A stretch of 24,792 nucleotides of DNA from Candidatus Aenigmatarchaeota archaeon (GTDB lineage: Archaea; Aenigmatarchaeota; Aenigmatarchaeia; Aenigmatarchaeales; Aenigmatarchaeaceae). This document shows, in pieces, positions 7,122 through 16,087 of the stretch (positions within the stretch are counted from its first letter, which is position 1; the number at the start of each line of letters is the position of its first letter). A model generated the notes under the pieces. That model saw nothing but the letters and a program-made list of their open reading frames with translations. It searched no databases and was not told the DNA's origin. Location of the stretch: positions 1-24,792 of the forward strand of contig WVXN01000070.1 of NCBI GenBank assembly GCA_011773475.1, read 5' to 3'. The position numbers and the translations under genes were made by a program.

Positions 7122-7372
7122 TGAAACTATCACAGGATGATTTAGAAAATTTATTAGATTTTATTTCTAATAAAGAACAAATGGACACTATTTTTAAAAT
7201 ACTAGATAAAATAGTAATTGATATGGAAAGAAGAGTTATTTCTATAGATTTAGAAAAAGAACCTCTTTCAAGATTAGCAACATATAAAAGTAGAGCTTAT
7301 GGCGCTCGGGATCTAAAAAATAAGCTATATGATATAATACAAAGAGTTAGAAAACCAAGAGAGGTAAAATAA
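7121..7372 (+). CDS. small hypothetical protein, 83 aa
   Basis: Not recognised. It is helical and charged with no membrane segment (DDLENLLDFISNKEQMDTIF ... RLATYKSRAYGARDLKNKL). It is coupled on both sides by one-base TAATG overlaps, with portal upstream and the probable scaffold downstream, so it is made in step with head proteins. A head-assembly cofactor is possible, but nothing in the sequence proves it. Confidence 0.7.
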   Translation: MKLSQDDLENLLDFISNKEQMDTIFKILDKIVIDMERRVISIDLEKEPLSRLATYKSRAYGARDLKNKLYDIIQRVRKPREVK

Positions 7373-8049
7373 TGGATAATGACATTAAAGAAGGATCTGA
7401 TAATACATTTAATGATGAAATTGCATCAAAAATAGATGAAATTAATACTAAATATTCATCACAAAGTCAACAATTAGAACAACTTATGAATATGCAACAA
7501 CAATTAGTAAGTCAAATTCAAGCAGCTAATCAAGATAAGGAAGAAATGAATTATTACTCTGATTCAGAAGATTTAGAAAGTCTAATTATAAGTAATCCGG
7601 CTGAAGCAATTAAAAGAATTTCTGAAACTGTTAAAAAAGAAGTTACAACAGAAATTAATACAAATAACTATACAAATCAAGTACTTACAAATTTATATTC
7701 AGAATATCCTGAATTAAAAGATGACAATAGCGACTTGACAAAGAAAGCTTTACAAATTCATGCCTTACATGGCGAAGGACGAAAAAAAGATCCAATTGCA
7801 ATCAAAGCATCTGTTCACGAGGCAGCTTTAGAACTAGGCCTATTACCTACATCTAAAAGAAAATCACAATCATCAGATGAATATACTTTTGGAGCTTCTA
7901 ATAATAATAGAAGAGAAAAATCATCCAAAACAAAAGTAAATGACTTGACTTTAGCCGCTGCCGAAGCATTTGGCCTAGATATTAATGATAAAGCAGTAGT
8001 AGAAAGACTTAATAAACATAGCCAAAGAAATTTTAGAAAATACGAATAA
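7372..8049 (+). CDS. probable capsid scaffolding protein
   Basis: The 225-aa protein is acidic at the N-terminus, has a Gln-rich predicted coiled coil at about 25-60 (SSQSQQLEQLMNMQQQLVSQ), an acidic linker, a central helical part and a basic C-terminal end (KHSQRNFRKYE). This charge layout and its position between portal and major capsid protein are typical of scaffolds, which are removed before DNA packaging. No protease gene is visible. The start overlaps the previous stop (TAATG). Confidence 0.65.
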   Translation: MDNDIKEGSDNTFNDEIASKIDEINTKYSSQSQQLEQLMNMQQQLVSQIQAANQDKEEMNYYSDSEDLESLIISNPAEAIKRISETVKKEVTTEINTNNYTNQVLTNLYSEYPELKDDNSDLTKKALQIHALHGEGRKKDPIAIKASVHEAALELGLLPTSKRKSQSSDEYTFGASNNNRREKSSKTKVNDLTLAAAEAFGLDINDKAVVERLNKHSQRNFRKYE

Positions 8050-8072
8050 TTTTAAAAGGATTTTAAATAGAT

Positions 8073-8528
8073 ATGAAAAAACAAAAAATAACTAAAGAAT
8101 TATTTAATAAACCAAAATTTAATGTAGAAGCACCTTTTGCACTAGATCCATTTTCACTCCCACCAGATGTAAAAGAAGAATTTGAGAAAAAAGGATGGAC
8201 ACCTAGATGGCTTAATGCTGATACTATTATAACTAATTCAGGCTATCATCCAAAAGGATGGCAAGTATTTAAGAGAGAAACTCCGAAAAAAGACAGTCAA
8301 TCATTTTTATTCGGCTCTGATCCAGATGGTTATATTAGAAGAGGAAAATCAATATTAGGATATAAAACAAATGAAGATGCAAGTAAACATAAAAAATATT
8401 TGCGTCACATAGCAAATGAGCAAAAGTTTGAAAATCTCCGAAGAAAAGAGAAGGAAAAGATGAAACAAATGCTTATTGATCAAAAAATGGACGAAATAAT
8501 GAGCGTTCATGAAGGTTATGAAGATTAA
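8073..8528 (+). CDS. hypothetical head-region protein, 151 aa
   Basis: Not recognised by function. It has an aromatic/Pro-rich N-terminal half (DPFSLPPDVKEEF, GWTPRWLNAD, GYHPKGWQVF) and a long, highly charged helix from about 112 to 145 (RRKEKEKMKQMLIDQKMDE). It lies between scaffold and major capsid gene, so a role in head assembly is likely. The ATG is preceded by AAAGGA about nine bases upstream. No membrane segments. Confidence 0.75.
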   Translation: MKKQKITKELFNKPKFNVEAPFALDPFSLPPDVKEEFEKKGWTPRWLNADTIITNSGYHPKGWQVFKRETPKKDSQSFLFGSDPDGYIRRGKSILGYKTNEDASKHKKYLRHIANEQKFENLRRKEKEKMKQMLIDQKMDEIMSVHEGYED

Positions 8529-8544
8529 CACAGGAGATTAAACA

Positions 8545-9474
8545 ATGGCCAATATTAAGGCTTTACAAGCAAACTATGCTGATTTTTTCGGCGCAAACAT
8601 GCTTCCAGTTTTGGAAGAAATTTTCACATCAAATTTAATGAGACATCCATCAGTTAGAGAAAGAATTTTTAAAATTTTATCTCATGATAGAGAAATCTGG
8701 CAATATTCTGAAGTACATGATATGCCTTTATTTTCTTCTATTAGTGAAGGATCTGATTATAGCTTTGAAAAAACTTTACAAGGATCGGATAAAACACTAA
8801 CGGTTGTAAAATATGGTCTTGGATACAGTATTTCAGAAGAAGCTGTAGAAGACGGCAAATTCGCATTTTTAGCAGATGCTATCGCTAAATTAGCTAAATC
8901 TGCAAAAGAAACTCAAGAACAAGCAGCTATGGATATTTTAAATAATGGCTTCTCAACAGCTACAACTGCAGATGGCCTTTCATTATTTAATGCTGCCCAT
9001 ACTACACCAAGCGGTAACATTACTATTGCAAATACGCCTGCGGCCCAAGTTGACCTATCATTCAGTTCTTTATCAGATGCTATCAGCCAATTTAAGAAAG
9101 TATTTAGAGGTGATTCAGGTATTTATCAAATGATTATGCCAAAAATGTTAGTTGTTCCAACAGAATTAGAACTATATGCACAACAATTAGTCAAGTCTAG
9201 TCAAAAAGCTGATTCTGATCACAATAATATTAATCCTTTTGCTAATCAACTACAAGTTATTAGTTCACCACATCTAACTGATAGTGATCAATGGCAATTA
9301 GTTTCTGATCCTTCTGAAAATGGTCTTAGAGTTATTTCTAGAAAAGGTATTGAAACTAAAGCAGGTGGCTCTGATGTTGGATTTGTTAATGATGCTATTC
9401 TTTATAAAGCAAGATATAGAGAGATCGTTGGTGCTGTAAAACCACATGGAATTTACGGATCATCTGGTGCTTAA
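8545..9474 (+). CDS. major capsid protein (HK97-fold type)
   Basis: The 309-aa protein shows an N-terminal helical part, a central helix with KSAKETQEQAAMDILNNGF (118-136) and ADGLSLFNAAHT (142-153), the 'DG..LF...H' signature common in HK97-fold coat proteins, followed by a P-domain-like segment with MLVVPTELE. It is preceded by the strongest Shine-Dalgarno site of the window (CAGGAGATTAAACAATG), fitting the most abundant virion protein. The gene order portal, scaffold, coat also fits. A 14-bp perfect palindrome covers its stop codon, and a strong terminator follows the next gene. Confidence 0.88.
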   Translation: MANIKALQANYADFFGANMLPVLEEIFTSNLMRHPSVRERIFKILSHDREIWQYSEVHDMPLFSSISEGSDYSFEKTLQGSDKTLTVVKYGLGYSISEEAVEDGKFAFLADAIAKLAKSAKETQEQAAMDILNNGFSTATTADGLSLFNAAHTTPSGNITIANTPAAQVDLSFSSLSDAISQFKKVFRGDSGIYQMIMPKMLVVPTELELYAQQLVKSSQKADSDHNNINPFANQLQVISSPHLTDSDQWQLVSDPSENGLRVISRKGIETKAGGSDVGFVNDAILYKARYREIVGAVKPHGIYGSSGA

Positions 9475-9484
9475 TAGCTATTAA
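9471..9484. repeat. 14-bp perfect palindrome at the capsid gene stop
   Basis: TTAATAGCTATTAA reads the same on both strands and includes the TAA stop at 9472-9474. It has no T-tail, so it is not a terminator; it could stabilise the mRNA 3' region or be chance in AT-rich DNA. Confidence 0.4.
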
Positions 9485-9521
9485 TAACAATAATAACAAT
9501 ATAAAATAAAAAAGGAATAAT

Positions 9522-9818
9522 ATGAGTTCAAATAGAAGATTAAATCAAGGTGAAGGAAGTAGATTTTATGGATCTGCATCTGTAACTGTATCTGCTTTGG
9601 CCGCTGCAGCTGAAGAAGATTTATCAATCACTGATACTAATGCAGAAGTAGATCATGTAGTTTCTGTTAGTTTTGCAAATGCGGCTATGGAAACTGGTCT
9701 AAGTGTAAGTGCTGCATGGGTATCTGCCGCAGGCACAATTAAAGTAAGAATTAGTAACCAAAGTGGATCAGGCCTTACAGGCGGCGCAAATACTATTTAC
9801 TATACTTTAGAAAAATAA
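9522..9818 (+). CDS. small beta-rich protein, probable capsid decoration
   Basis: The 98-aa protein is rich in Ala, Ser, Gly and Thr and looks all-beta (GSASVTVSALAAAAEEDLSI ... AGTIKVRISNQSG ... NTIYYTLEK). Sequences of this type occur just after coat genes in many phages as decoration or head-fibre proteins. It shares the capsid transcript and is closed by the terminator at 9825-9846, which supports high-level expression together with the coat. The specific role is inferred from position. Confidence 0.65.
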   Translation: MSSNRRLNQGEGSRFYGSASVTVSALAAAAEEDLSITDTNAEVDHVVSVSFANAAMETGLSVSAAWVSAAGTIKVRISNQSGSGLTGGANTIYYTLEK

Positions 9819-9824
9819 TCTAAT

Positions 9825-9846
9825 AGGGGGCTTCGGCCCTCTTTTT
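9825..9846 (+). terminator. UUCG-tetraloop terminator after capsid/decoration genes
   Basis: aggggg c (9825-9831) pairs with g ccctct (9836-9842) around the stable C(TTCG)G loop, with one G-T wobble, followed by tttttaaat. It is the most stable hairpin seen in the window and probably separates high capsid expression from the tail genes, with read-through feeding the latter. Confidence 0.92.
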
Positions 9847-9863
9847 AAATAAAGAAACAAATA

Positions 9864-10406
9864 ATGATTAAAAATGAAAGTTTTGGATTACAGAATAAAA
9901 CTAAATCTGTAGTACTTACTTTAGATGATTTTAGAAAAGGAGCTACTGCACCTACTGAAGTCACTATAGGTACTACACCTACTATATCTGCTTATCATTT
10001 TGATGATGTAAATGATTTAATGACTGTTCATGTTGTTTTACCTAATGATTGGAATAGATCTTATGATTTAACAATAGATTTAATATGGTCATTATCAGTT
10101 ATTGAGACAGATACAGATACATTAGATTTAAATATAGATTATGTTATAATAGATAAAGAATCTACAGGTAAAGGAATCGGTAGAACATCTACTAATTTAA
10201 CTCCTAGCCTAACAGTAACCACAGCCAAAGGTCTTGCTGCAGGCGATATTTATGTAACATCAATAACAATAGATAAAGACGATGCATCAAATCCTTTTAC
10301 ATCAAATTCTATAGGAATAGCTGCCGAAATAAGCTTAGCAAATACTACAGGTGTAGCTGAAATAGATTTTATAAGTGGATGTATCAATTATACAGCAAAA
10401 CCATAA
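9864..10406 (+). CDS. beta-rich virion structural protein, 180 aa
   Basis: Not assigned to a named family. The protein is rich in Thr, Asp and Ile with alternating beta pattern throughout (TVHVVLPNDWNRSYDLTIDL, IDYVIIDKEST, DIYVTSITIDKDD) and ends in an all-beta C-terminus. It sits between the decoration protein and the large fibre; comparable beta-sandwich proteins precede fibres in several podoviruses. Head fibre, spike base or receptor-binding accessory are all possible. It is the first gene after the terminator and has no strong ribosome site (AAAGAAACAAATAATG). Confidence 0.6.
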   Translation: MIKNESFGLQNKTKSVVLTLDDFRKGATAPTEVTIGTTPTISAYHFDDVNDLMTVHVVLPNDWNRSYDLTIDLIWSLSVIETDTDTLDLNIDYVIIDKESTGKGIGRTSTNLTPSLTVTTAKGLAAGDIYVTSITIDKDDASNPFTSNSIGIAAEISLANTTGVAEIDFISGCINYTAKP

Positions 10407-10419
10407 AGAGAATTAAAAT

Positions 10420-13400
10420 ATGCCTATTGAAGTACGAAAAGGAATATCTGGTGATACGGTAAGCGGTCCTGCAGGATCAGTCACAGATAATACTATAACT
10501 AGATTTGATGGAACTACAGGAGACTTAATACAAGACTCCGATCTAATAATAGAAGATTCTGGAAATCTAGATCATAAAACTAATGGTGCAACAATAACAA
10601 TAGGTGCTACAAATGCATCTACAATTACTATTGGAAGATCTGGTGCCACAGTCAATATTTTAGGTAATACTAAATTTGAACAAGTAACAGAAACTCAAAT
10701 AAAAGATAAATTAATAACAATAAATAAAGGAGGCGCTACATCAAGTGCTTCTGAAACTGGTATTGAATTTGAGGAAAATGCATCAGTAACAGGATATATA
10801 AAAACATCTACAGATAGAAATTCATTTGAATTAAAAGCACCTAATACAAGTGGAGTAGCTACAATAACTCCGGGAGCAGCCGGACTTACAATAGATGATA
10901 CAATTGTTAAATCTTCTACTGCATCTGTCACAGATAACCAAATAGCAAGATTTGATTCTACAACAGGTAAATTAATACAAGCTTCCGGTGTTACTATAGA
11001 TGATTCTGATAACATTGTTACAACAGGTAATGTTTCAGGTGCTGCATTAAATGGAACATCTTCTACAATTACTGGTACAATTAATACACAAACTTTAGAA
11101 GTTAAAGATACTTCTTTAGTTTTAGATCAAGATGATGTTAATACAACTACTATTCAAAAAGATGGTACACAAGCATCTGCTATATCTTTAACACTTCCAA
11201 AAATAACAGATACTATCGCAGGTATAGCAAGTACTCAAACATTTACAAATAAAACACATACAAGTCCAGTATTAAATGGAACTATAAGTGGAGATGCTTT
11301 TTTAGATGAAGATAATATGGCATCTGATTCTGCAACAAAATTAGCTTCACAACAATCTATTAAAGCTTATGCAGATACTAAATTAGCTGATTCGGCAGGA
11401 AATGGTATTTTAGCTAGAACATCGGCCGCCACTACAACAAACAGAACTATAACAGGAACATCTAATACAATAGATGTAACAAATGGCGATGGAGTTAGTG
11501 GAAATCCTACAATAGATTTAGCAGATAATCCTATTATAGGAGGTACAGATTCAGTAACTGTTCCAGTAGGAACAACTGCACAAAGAAACGGCACACCTAC
11601 AAACGGGATGATTAGATACAACTCAACATTAAATAGATATGAGGGATATGGAAATTCTACTTGGAATGCTATAACAGGTGCCGATCCATTCTTAGGATTA
11701 CAAAATTTTGAAACTCTTGGAGATTATGAACAAATAACTACAGGAGACTTTTCAACCGGTAATAATGCTACTTTTGATGGAGGAGGAGTATTAGGGGGAA
11801 CCTTTTCTATATCTACTACAGCTGCCGATCTAATACAAGGCGGCCAGATTGCAAAATATACCGGAAGTGCTACTGCAGGAAATAATACTAATGATTATAT
11901 TGCTAGAGATCCTATAGACATTCCACAAGGATATAGAGGCCGTTTATTAGGATTTAAATTTCAATACAGAACATCTAATTATACTTCAGGTAATATAGCA
12001 ATAAGAGTTAAAGATACTACTAATGGAGATATTTTAACACTAGATACATATACATTAGACGCTTATGAGGACGCAACAAATAATACAGCTACAGAAGGTG
12101 CAATAGCTTTTTATTGTCCTGATGATTGTACTCAAATAGAATATGGTTTTCAAGTATTAACGGGTGAAGCTTCTACTACTTTAGTTTGGGATGATGTATT
12201 AATTACTCCTAGTCCTTTTGTTATAGCAGAATTTAATATAAATACTGAATGGGAAGCATTTACACCTACAGGTACTTTTACAAATACTACTTATACAGGT
12301 TATTGGCGTAGAATTGGTGATTCAATGCAAATTGATTACTATTTAAAAATGACAGGATCGCCTGCATCTGCTACATTAGATTTAGATATACCTTTAAGCC
12401 TAGAGATGGATACTGATAAATTAGATACTTCTTTACATGCTAATTACGGTATTCAAGTAGGTACGTGTATTGGTAGAAATTCTGGCTCAGCTACCTATGG
12501 AACTGGCCCTGTATATTATTCAAGCACTACTACAGTTAGGCCCGGCTTTAACGACAACGGCCAACATGCTTCAAACACTGTACCACATTCATGGAAAAAT
12601 GGCGATCATTTACATGCTAGAGTATTAGTACCTATTAAAAATTGGTCAATATATAGTGAAAAAGTAGTAACATATAATCCTAAAGAAGCTGAATCAAGTA
12701 TGGTTAGAGTACATACTAGTAATGGATATGGATCAACTAATACACACATTAAAAGATTTTCTACAACAGTTACAAATACAGGCTCAGCAATAACTTATAC
12801 AGACTCGGCAGCAAACGGAGCATCTTTTACAATTAATGAGACAGGCGTTTATTATTTAAGTCTTTCTGATAATCAAAATGGATTATCTGTAACAGGAATA
12901 TCTTTAAACAGCACAGAATTAACTACAAATATAAACACAATTACAACTGCAGATAGATTAGCTATGACTACAATAGTAGCTAATAATTATAATTCAGATT
13001 GTTCTTGGACAGGTGTTTTAGAAAAAGGTGATGTGATTAGAGTACATACTGATTCATCAGGCGCAGGAACAGCATCCCGATCTACTTTTACAATATCTAA
13101 AATTGGACAAAAAGAACTAGCCGGCGTACCCTTACCTATAGTAGGTTATGTTAAAGATGTTAGATCAAGTGGTACTGATGGAGGTACTTATACATTAGGT
13201 TCATATGCTACAAGAACATTACAAACAACTGAAGCAGATTTTAATAAATTTGGATCTTTAAGTTCTAATCAAATAACATTAACGGCAGGAACATATGATA
13301 TTGAGGCAGAAGCTGTAGCTCATGATACAGGAACTACTAAAATTAAAATATATAATACAACGGATTCTAGTGATGCTATAATAGGAGATGTAGCTAGAAA

Positions 13401-13584
13401 TGATGGCTCAGGCGATGATTTTGCAAAATGTTCTTTAAAAGGACGTTTAACAATAACATCCGCTAAAACATATGAACTGAGATTAAGAGGCACTAATACT
13501 AAAACTACTTCAGGTATGGGTAAATCGGCGGGTTTTGGTGATGATGAGGTATACTCTATAATTAAAATAACAAAGGTTATATAA
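10420..13584 (+). CDS. large tail fibre / receptor-binding protein with C1q-like ends
   Basis: The 1054-aa protein shows classic fibre phrases: FTNKTHTSPVLNG (275-287), ASDSATKLASQQSIKAYADT (301-320) and GMIRYNSTLNRYEGY (396-410). Residues 20-50 and 169-199 are an internal duplication (SVTDNxIxRFDxTTGxLIQ). From about 425 to 597 a jelly-roll, carbohydrate-binding-like domain is likely (with DPIDIPQGYRGRL and LVWDDVLI), then WEAFTPTGTF...YWRRIGDSMQ (611-637) opens a second beta domain. Residues about 757-897 (ASFTINETGVYYLSLS) and 920-1053 (ITLTAGTYDIEAEA) each look like C1q/TNF-type jelly rolls. Such tips bind host surface structures. It lies in the tail region, before adaptor and nozzle genes. 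Confidence 0.82.
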   Translation: MPIEVRKGISGDTVSGPAGSVTDNTITRFDGTTGDLIQDSDLIIEDSGNLDHKTNGATITIGATNASTITIGRSGATVNILGNTKFEQVTETQIKDKLITINKGGATSSASETGIEFEENASVTGYIKTSTDRNSFELKAPNTSGVATITPGAAGLTIDDTIVKSSTASVTDNQIARFDSTTGKLIQASGVTIDDSDNIVTTGNVSGAALNGTSSTITGTINTQTLEVKDTSLVLDQDDVNTTTIQKDGTQASAISLTLPKITDTIAGIASTQTFTNKTHTSPVLNGTISGDAFLDEDNMASDSATKLASQQSIKAYADTKLADSAGNGILARTSAATTTNRTITGTSNTIDVTNGDGVSGNPTIDLADNPIIGGTDSVTVPVGTTAQRNGTPTNGMIRYNSTLNRYEGYGNSTWNAITGADPFLGLQNFETLGDYEQITTGDFSTGNNATFDGGGVLGGTFSISTTAADLIQGGQIAKYTGSATAGNNTNDYIARDPIDIPQGYRGRLLGFKFQYRTSNYTSGNIAIRVKDTTNGDILTLDTYTLDAYEDATNNTATEGAIAFYCPDDCTQIEYGFQVLTGEASTTLVWDDVLITPSPFVIAEFNINTEWEAFTPTGTFTNTTYTGYWRRIGDSMQIDYYLKMTGSPASATLDLDIPLSLEMDTDKLDTSLHANYGIQVGTCIGRNSGSATYGTGPVYYSSTTTVRPGFNDNGQHASNTVPHSWKNGDHLHARVLVPIKNWSIYSEKVVTYNPKEAESSMVRVHTSNGYGSTNTHIKRFSTTVTNTGSAITYTDSAANGASFTINETGVYYLSLSDNQNGLSVTGISLNSTELTTNINTITTADRLAMTTIVANNYNSDCSWTGVLEKGDVIRVHTDSSGAGTASRSTFTISKIGQKELAGVPLPIVGYVKDVRSSGTDGGTYTLGSYATRTLQTTEADFNKFGSLSSNQITLTAGTYDIEAEAVAHDTGTTKIKIYNTTDSSDAIIGDVARNDGSGDDFAKCSLKGRLTITSAKTYELRLRGTNTKTTSGMGKSAGFGDDEVYSIIKITKVI

Positions 13585-13586
13585 TA

Positions 13587-14231
13587 ATGTTAATAGATGA
13601 TTTTAATTTTTATAAAATAGTTTTCTACAACATATATACTAGAGAAACTATTCCAGATGAAGATACTTATTTTGCATCTTTATCTGCACCAGATGATCAA
13701 AATCTAATAGATGCTTTAAAAGCTGAATTTGATATATGGATATTAAATGATTTTAATACTTATAAAACAGTATTTAATCAAATACCTGAATATAGCGGTA
13801 TAAGTAATCCTGATACTTATTTTGCATCTCTAAATGATCCTGATAAATTAGAATGTGTATTAAAATTAAAAGATAAACAATATGAAATAGATCAAGCTAA
13901 TCTAGCGGCAGCTTTAGCTAATTTTGAAGTATTAAAAGATATGTTTCATAGAATAGAGCAATATAAAAATATACCTAATAAAGATTTATATTTTAAAACA
14001 TTATCATATCAAGATAAATTAGCTTTAAATGCTGAATTACAAATAAAAGCTGATGAAGAACAATTATATATAGACGCTACAGAATACAAAAGATTAAGAT
14101 CAGCCGCATACCCAAAATGGCAAGAAATATGGGAAGGAATTCAAGAATATCTTGAAGGAGATCCAACTAAATTTAATGAAAATGTTTCTAAAAGAGACGC
14201 AGTAAAAGCCCAATACCCAAAACCATCATAA
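13587..14231 (+). CDS. three-repeat helical protein, 214 aa, probable virion-assembly protein
   Basis: Three copies of a roughly 50-residue unit are visible: DFNFYK...TYFASL (5-32), DFNTYK...TYFASL (55-82) and NFEVLK...LYFKTL (112-139), each followed by a charged helix. The last is the most diverged. The C-terminus ends YPKPS. No membrane segment or enzyme motif. I do not recognise the family; the position directly after the big fibre (two-base gap) suggests a fibre chaperone or a virion component. Confidence 0.6.
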   Translation: MLIDDFNFYKIVFYNIYTRETIPDEDTYFASLSAPDDQNLIDALKAEFDIWILNDFNTYKTVFNQIPEYSGISNPDTYFASLNDPDKLECVLKLKDKQYEIDQANLAAALANFEVLKDMFHRIEQYKNIPNKDLYFKTLSYQDKLALNAELQIKADEEQLYIDATEYKRLRSAAYPKWQEIWEGIQEYLEGDPTKFNENVSKRDAVKAQYPKPS

Positions 14232-14245
14232 GAAAGGAATAATTT

Positions 14246-14563
14246 ATGAGTAATGTATTAAAACCATTAAGTAACACAGCTACAGTAACAAGTGCAGGAA
14301 CTGCCGTACCTTTTAGCTCAACTAGTAAAGTAGTTAGATCTATTAATATACAAGCTGATGTAAATAATGTTGGAAATGTTTTTATAGGATCTTCTGATGT
14401 TGATTCAACTAATGGTATCGAATTAGCTCCCGGAAATACAATGTCCATTGAAGCTCCTATGATGGGCATGTCAGGTGCTGATGATTTAGATTTAAACAAT
14501 TGGTATGTTGATGCAGCTAATAGTAACGATTCAATAAGAATTGTATCTATGATAAGGCCATAA
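14246..14563 (+). CDS. small beta-rich structural protein, 105 aa
   Basis: It has the pattern seen in small phage virion proteins: VVRSINIQADVNNVGNVFIG, then ELAPGNTMSIEAP, then NWYVDAANSNDSIRIVSMI at the C-terminus, consistent with a compact beta sandwich. AGAAAGGAAT precedes the ATG. It belongs to the tail/connector block; its exact place in the virion is unknown. Confidence 0.65.
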   Translation: MSNVLKPLSNTATVTSAGTAVPFSSTSKVVRSINIQADVNNVGNVFIGSSDVDSTNGIELAPGNTMSIEAPMMGMSGADDLDLNNWYVDAANSNDSIRIVSMIRP

Positions 14564-14567
14564 TTAT

Positions 14568-14882
14568 ATGGCGACTTATAAACATGGAAACATGTTTTTT
14601 ACAGATACTGCTTCTAAGAATTTATTAGGTAAGATAAGTATTAACTCAATTATTATTAAATGCACACATGCAACAAATCCTGCTATTATTGAGTTAGGTA
14701 ATTATGATGGAGATGCTACTACTCCTGCTTATAATGATTTAATAAAATATACCTTACCTAATGCCGATAAATCTATATTATTAAATTTTGTAAGACCATT
14801 ACAATTTCCTAAAGGAGTTAGAATAAAAACTCTTACAGATGCAGAAATAACATTAATATATGAACAAAATAGAGAAGAATAA
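14568..14882 (+). CDS. hypothetical connector-region protein, 104 aa
   Basis: Not recognised. It is a mixed beta protein (KISINSIIIKCTHATNPAII ... SILLNFVRPLQFPKGVRIKT) with a single Cys and no membrane segment. It starts four bases after the previous stop and its TAA overlaps the adaptor gene's ATG by one base, so it is translationally coupled to the tail adaptor and is probably a virion component of the head-tail joint. Confidence 0.6.
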   Translation: MATYKHGNMFFTDTASKNLLGKISINSIIIKCTHATNPAIIELGNYDGDATTPAYNDLIKYTLPNADKSILLNFVRPLQFPKGVRIKTLTDAEITLIYEQNREE

Positions 14883-16087
14883 TGGCCGATATATATGAAG
14901 TAAGAACCTTTAAAGATATTTATAAAGCTATATTAGAAGAGTTAAAAGTACAAGAATCTGATACAGTAACATTAAATAGAATTAAAAGAGATATCAATAT
15001 GGAGTATTTAAATGAAATTATTCCATATTCTGATTGGACATGGATTAAAGATAAAATATCATTAGTTCATAAAGCATATTATAACACAGGAACAGTAAAT
15101 GTAACTAAAGATTCTAATTCAATAACATTTTCTTCTGCACCTTCTGAATCTCAAACAGGCAATCTATTTTTTACTACTGGATATAATGAAATATATACAA
15201 TAAAATCACATACTGCAGGATCAACTACAGCTACTTTAAATACTAAATATAATGGAACATCTAATTCAACATCAGCTTTTAAAATTATTTTAGATGGAAT
15301 TCCATTACCTAATGATCTTATAGATACTACTAAAGTATACCATGATCATAATAAGTACTCTATGGACGCATTAGGATCTACTGAATTTTTAGAATTATCT
15401 TTAAATTCTAGAAGAAGAGAAGGGTTTCCTGAATATTATTCAATAACTGAATATGAAGAACCTGAAAAATATTTAACAATATCGGGATTACCAGCATTAA
15501 GTACTAGAGCATCATCAGGACTTATAAGAACATTGGTATTTGCCTCAGATGTATCCTCAATATTAAATGAAGGTGAATCTATTGAAATATCTAGCGCCGG
15601 CGACGACAACTACAATGGCGAATATATTATTGAGTCAATATCAACAACAATAGTTAAATATATTGGAAAAGAAAAATTAACCGAATCAGCTACTTCTGAT
15701 GGAACATTAATAGTAAAGACAAAAGACACATCAAATACATTTGAAAGATATAGAAAATTAAAAGTATATCCAGATATTAATAATGTAGATATTAATTTAC
15801 ATTTAGAATATACTAAAAGAATAGTACCTTTAAAAGAAGATACAGATGAACCAATAATACCTATACAAGATCGTATAGTATTAATATATGCAGCTTTATC
15901 AAAAGCATGGTCTAGGATGAGAAATCCTGAAGAAGCATTAAGGAATTTTCAATTATTTGATAGAAAAATATCAAAAATGGTATCTAAACAACCTGATAGT
16001 AGAGATTTACCAAAAATGAAAATGAATTCTATATATTTAGCTGCTAAAAGAACTAATAATAGATTAAAGAAATTTAAGGACTTTTAA
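14882..16087 (+). CDS. tail adaptor / tail tubular protein A-like
   Basis: The 401-aa product joins portal to nozzle in podovirus tails. The N-terminal helical part (TFKDIYKAILEELKVQ ... RIKRDINMEYLNEIIPYSDW, about 9-54), a beta-rich middle with an inserted module (about 200-280), and a C-terminal helical part (RIVLIYAALSKAWSRMRNPE, LRNFQLFDRKISKM) match the layout of Gp11/SU10-type adaptors. The family name is a recollection from this layout and from its place directly before the nozzle-like gene, with which it overlaps (TAATG). Confidence 0.75.
   Translation: MADIYEVRTFKDIYKAILEELKVQESDTVTLNRIKRDINMEYLNEIIPYSDWTWIKDKISLVHKAYYNTGTVNVTKDSNSITFSSAPSESQTGNLFFTTGYNEIYTIKSHTAGSTTATLNTKYNGTSNSTSAFKIILDGIPLPNDLIDTTKVYHDHNKYSMDALGSTEFLELSLNSRRREGFPEYYSITEYEEPEKYLTISGLPALSTRASSGLIRTLVFASDVSSILNEGESIEISSAGDDNYNGEYIIESISTTIVKYIGKEKLTESATSDGTLIVKTKDTSNTFERYRKLKVYPDINNVDINLHLEYTKRIVPLKEDTDEPIIPIQDRIVLIYAALSKAWSRMRNPEEALRNFQLFDRKISKMVSKQPDSRDLPKMKMNSIYLAAKRTNNRLKKFKDF

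Noticed and set aside
8945..9133. Plus-strand 62-codon ORF inside the capsid gene, possible frameshift product
   Set aside because: No slippery sequence or ribosome site is visible and the capsid frame is complete without it.
10695..11621. Minus-strand ORFs opposite the large fibre gene
   Set aside because: Antisense shadows of a Thr/Ser-rich repetitive gene without their own start signals or neighbours.
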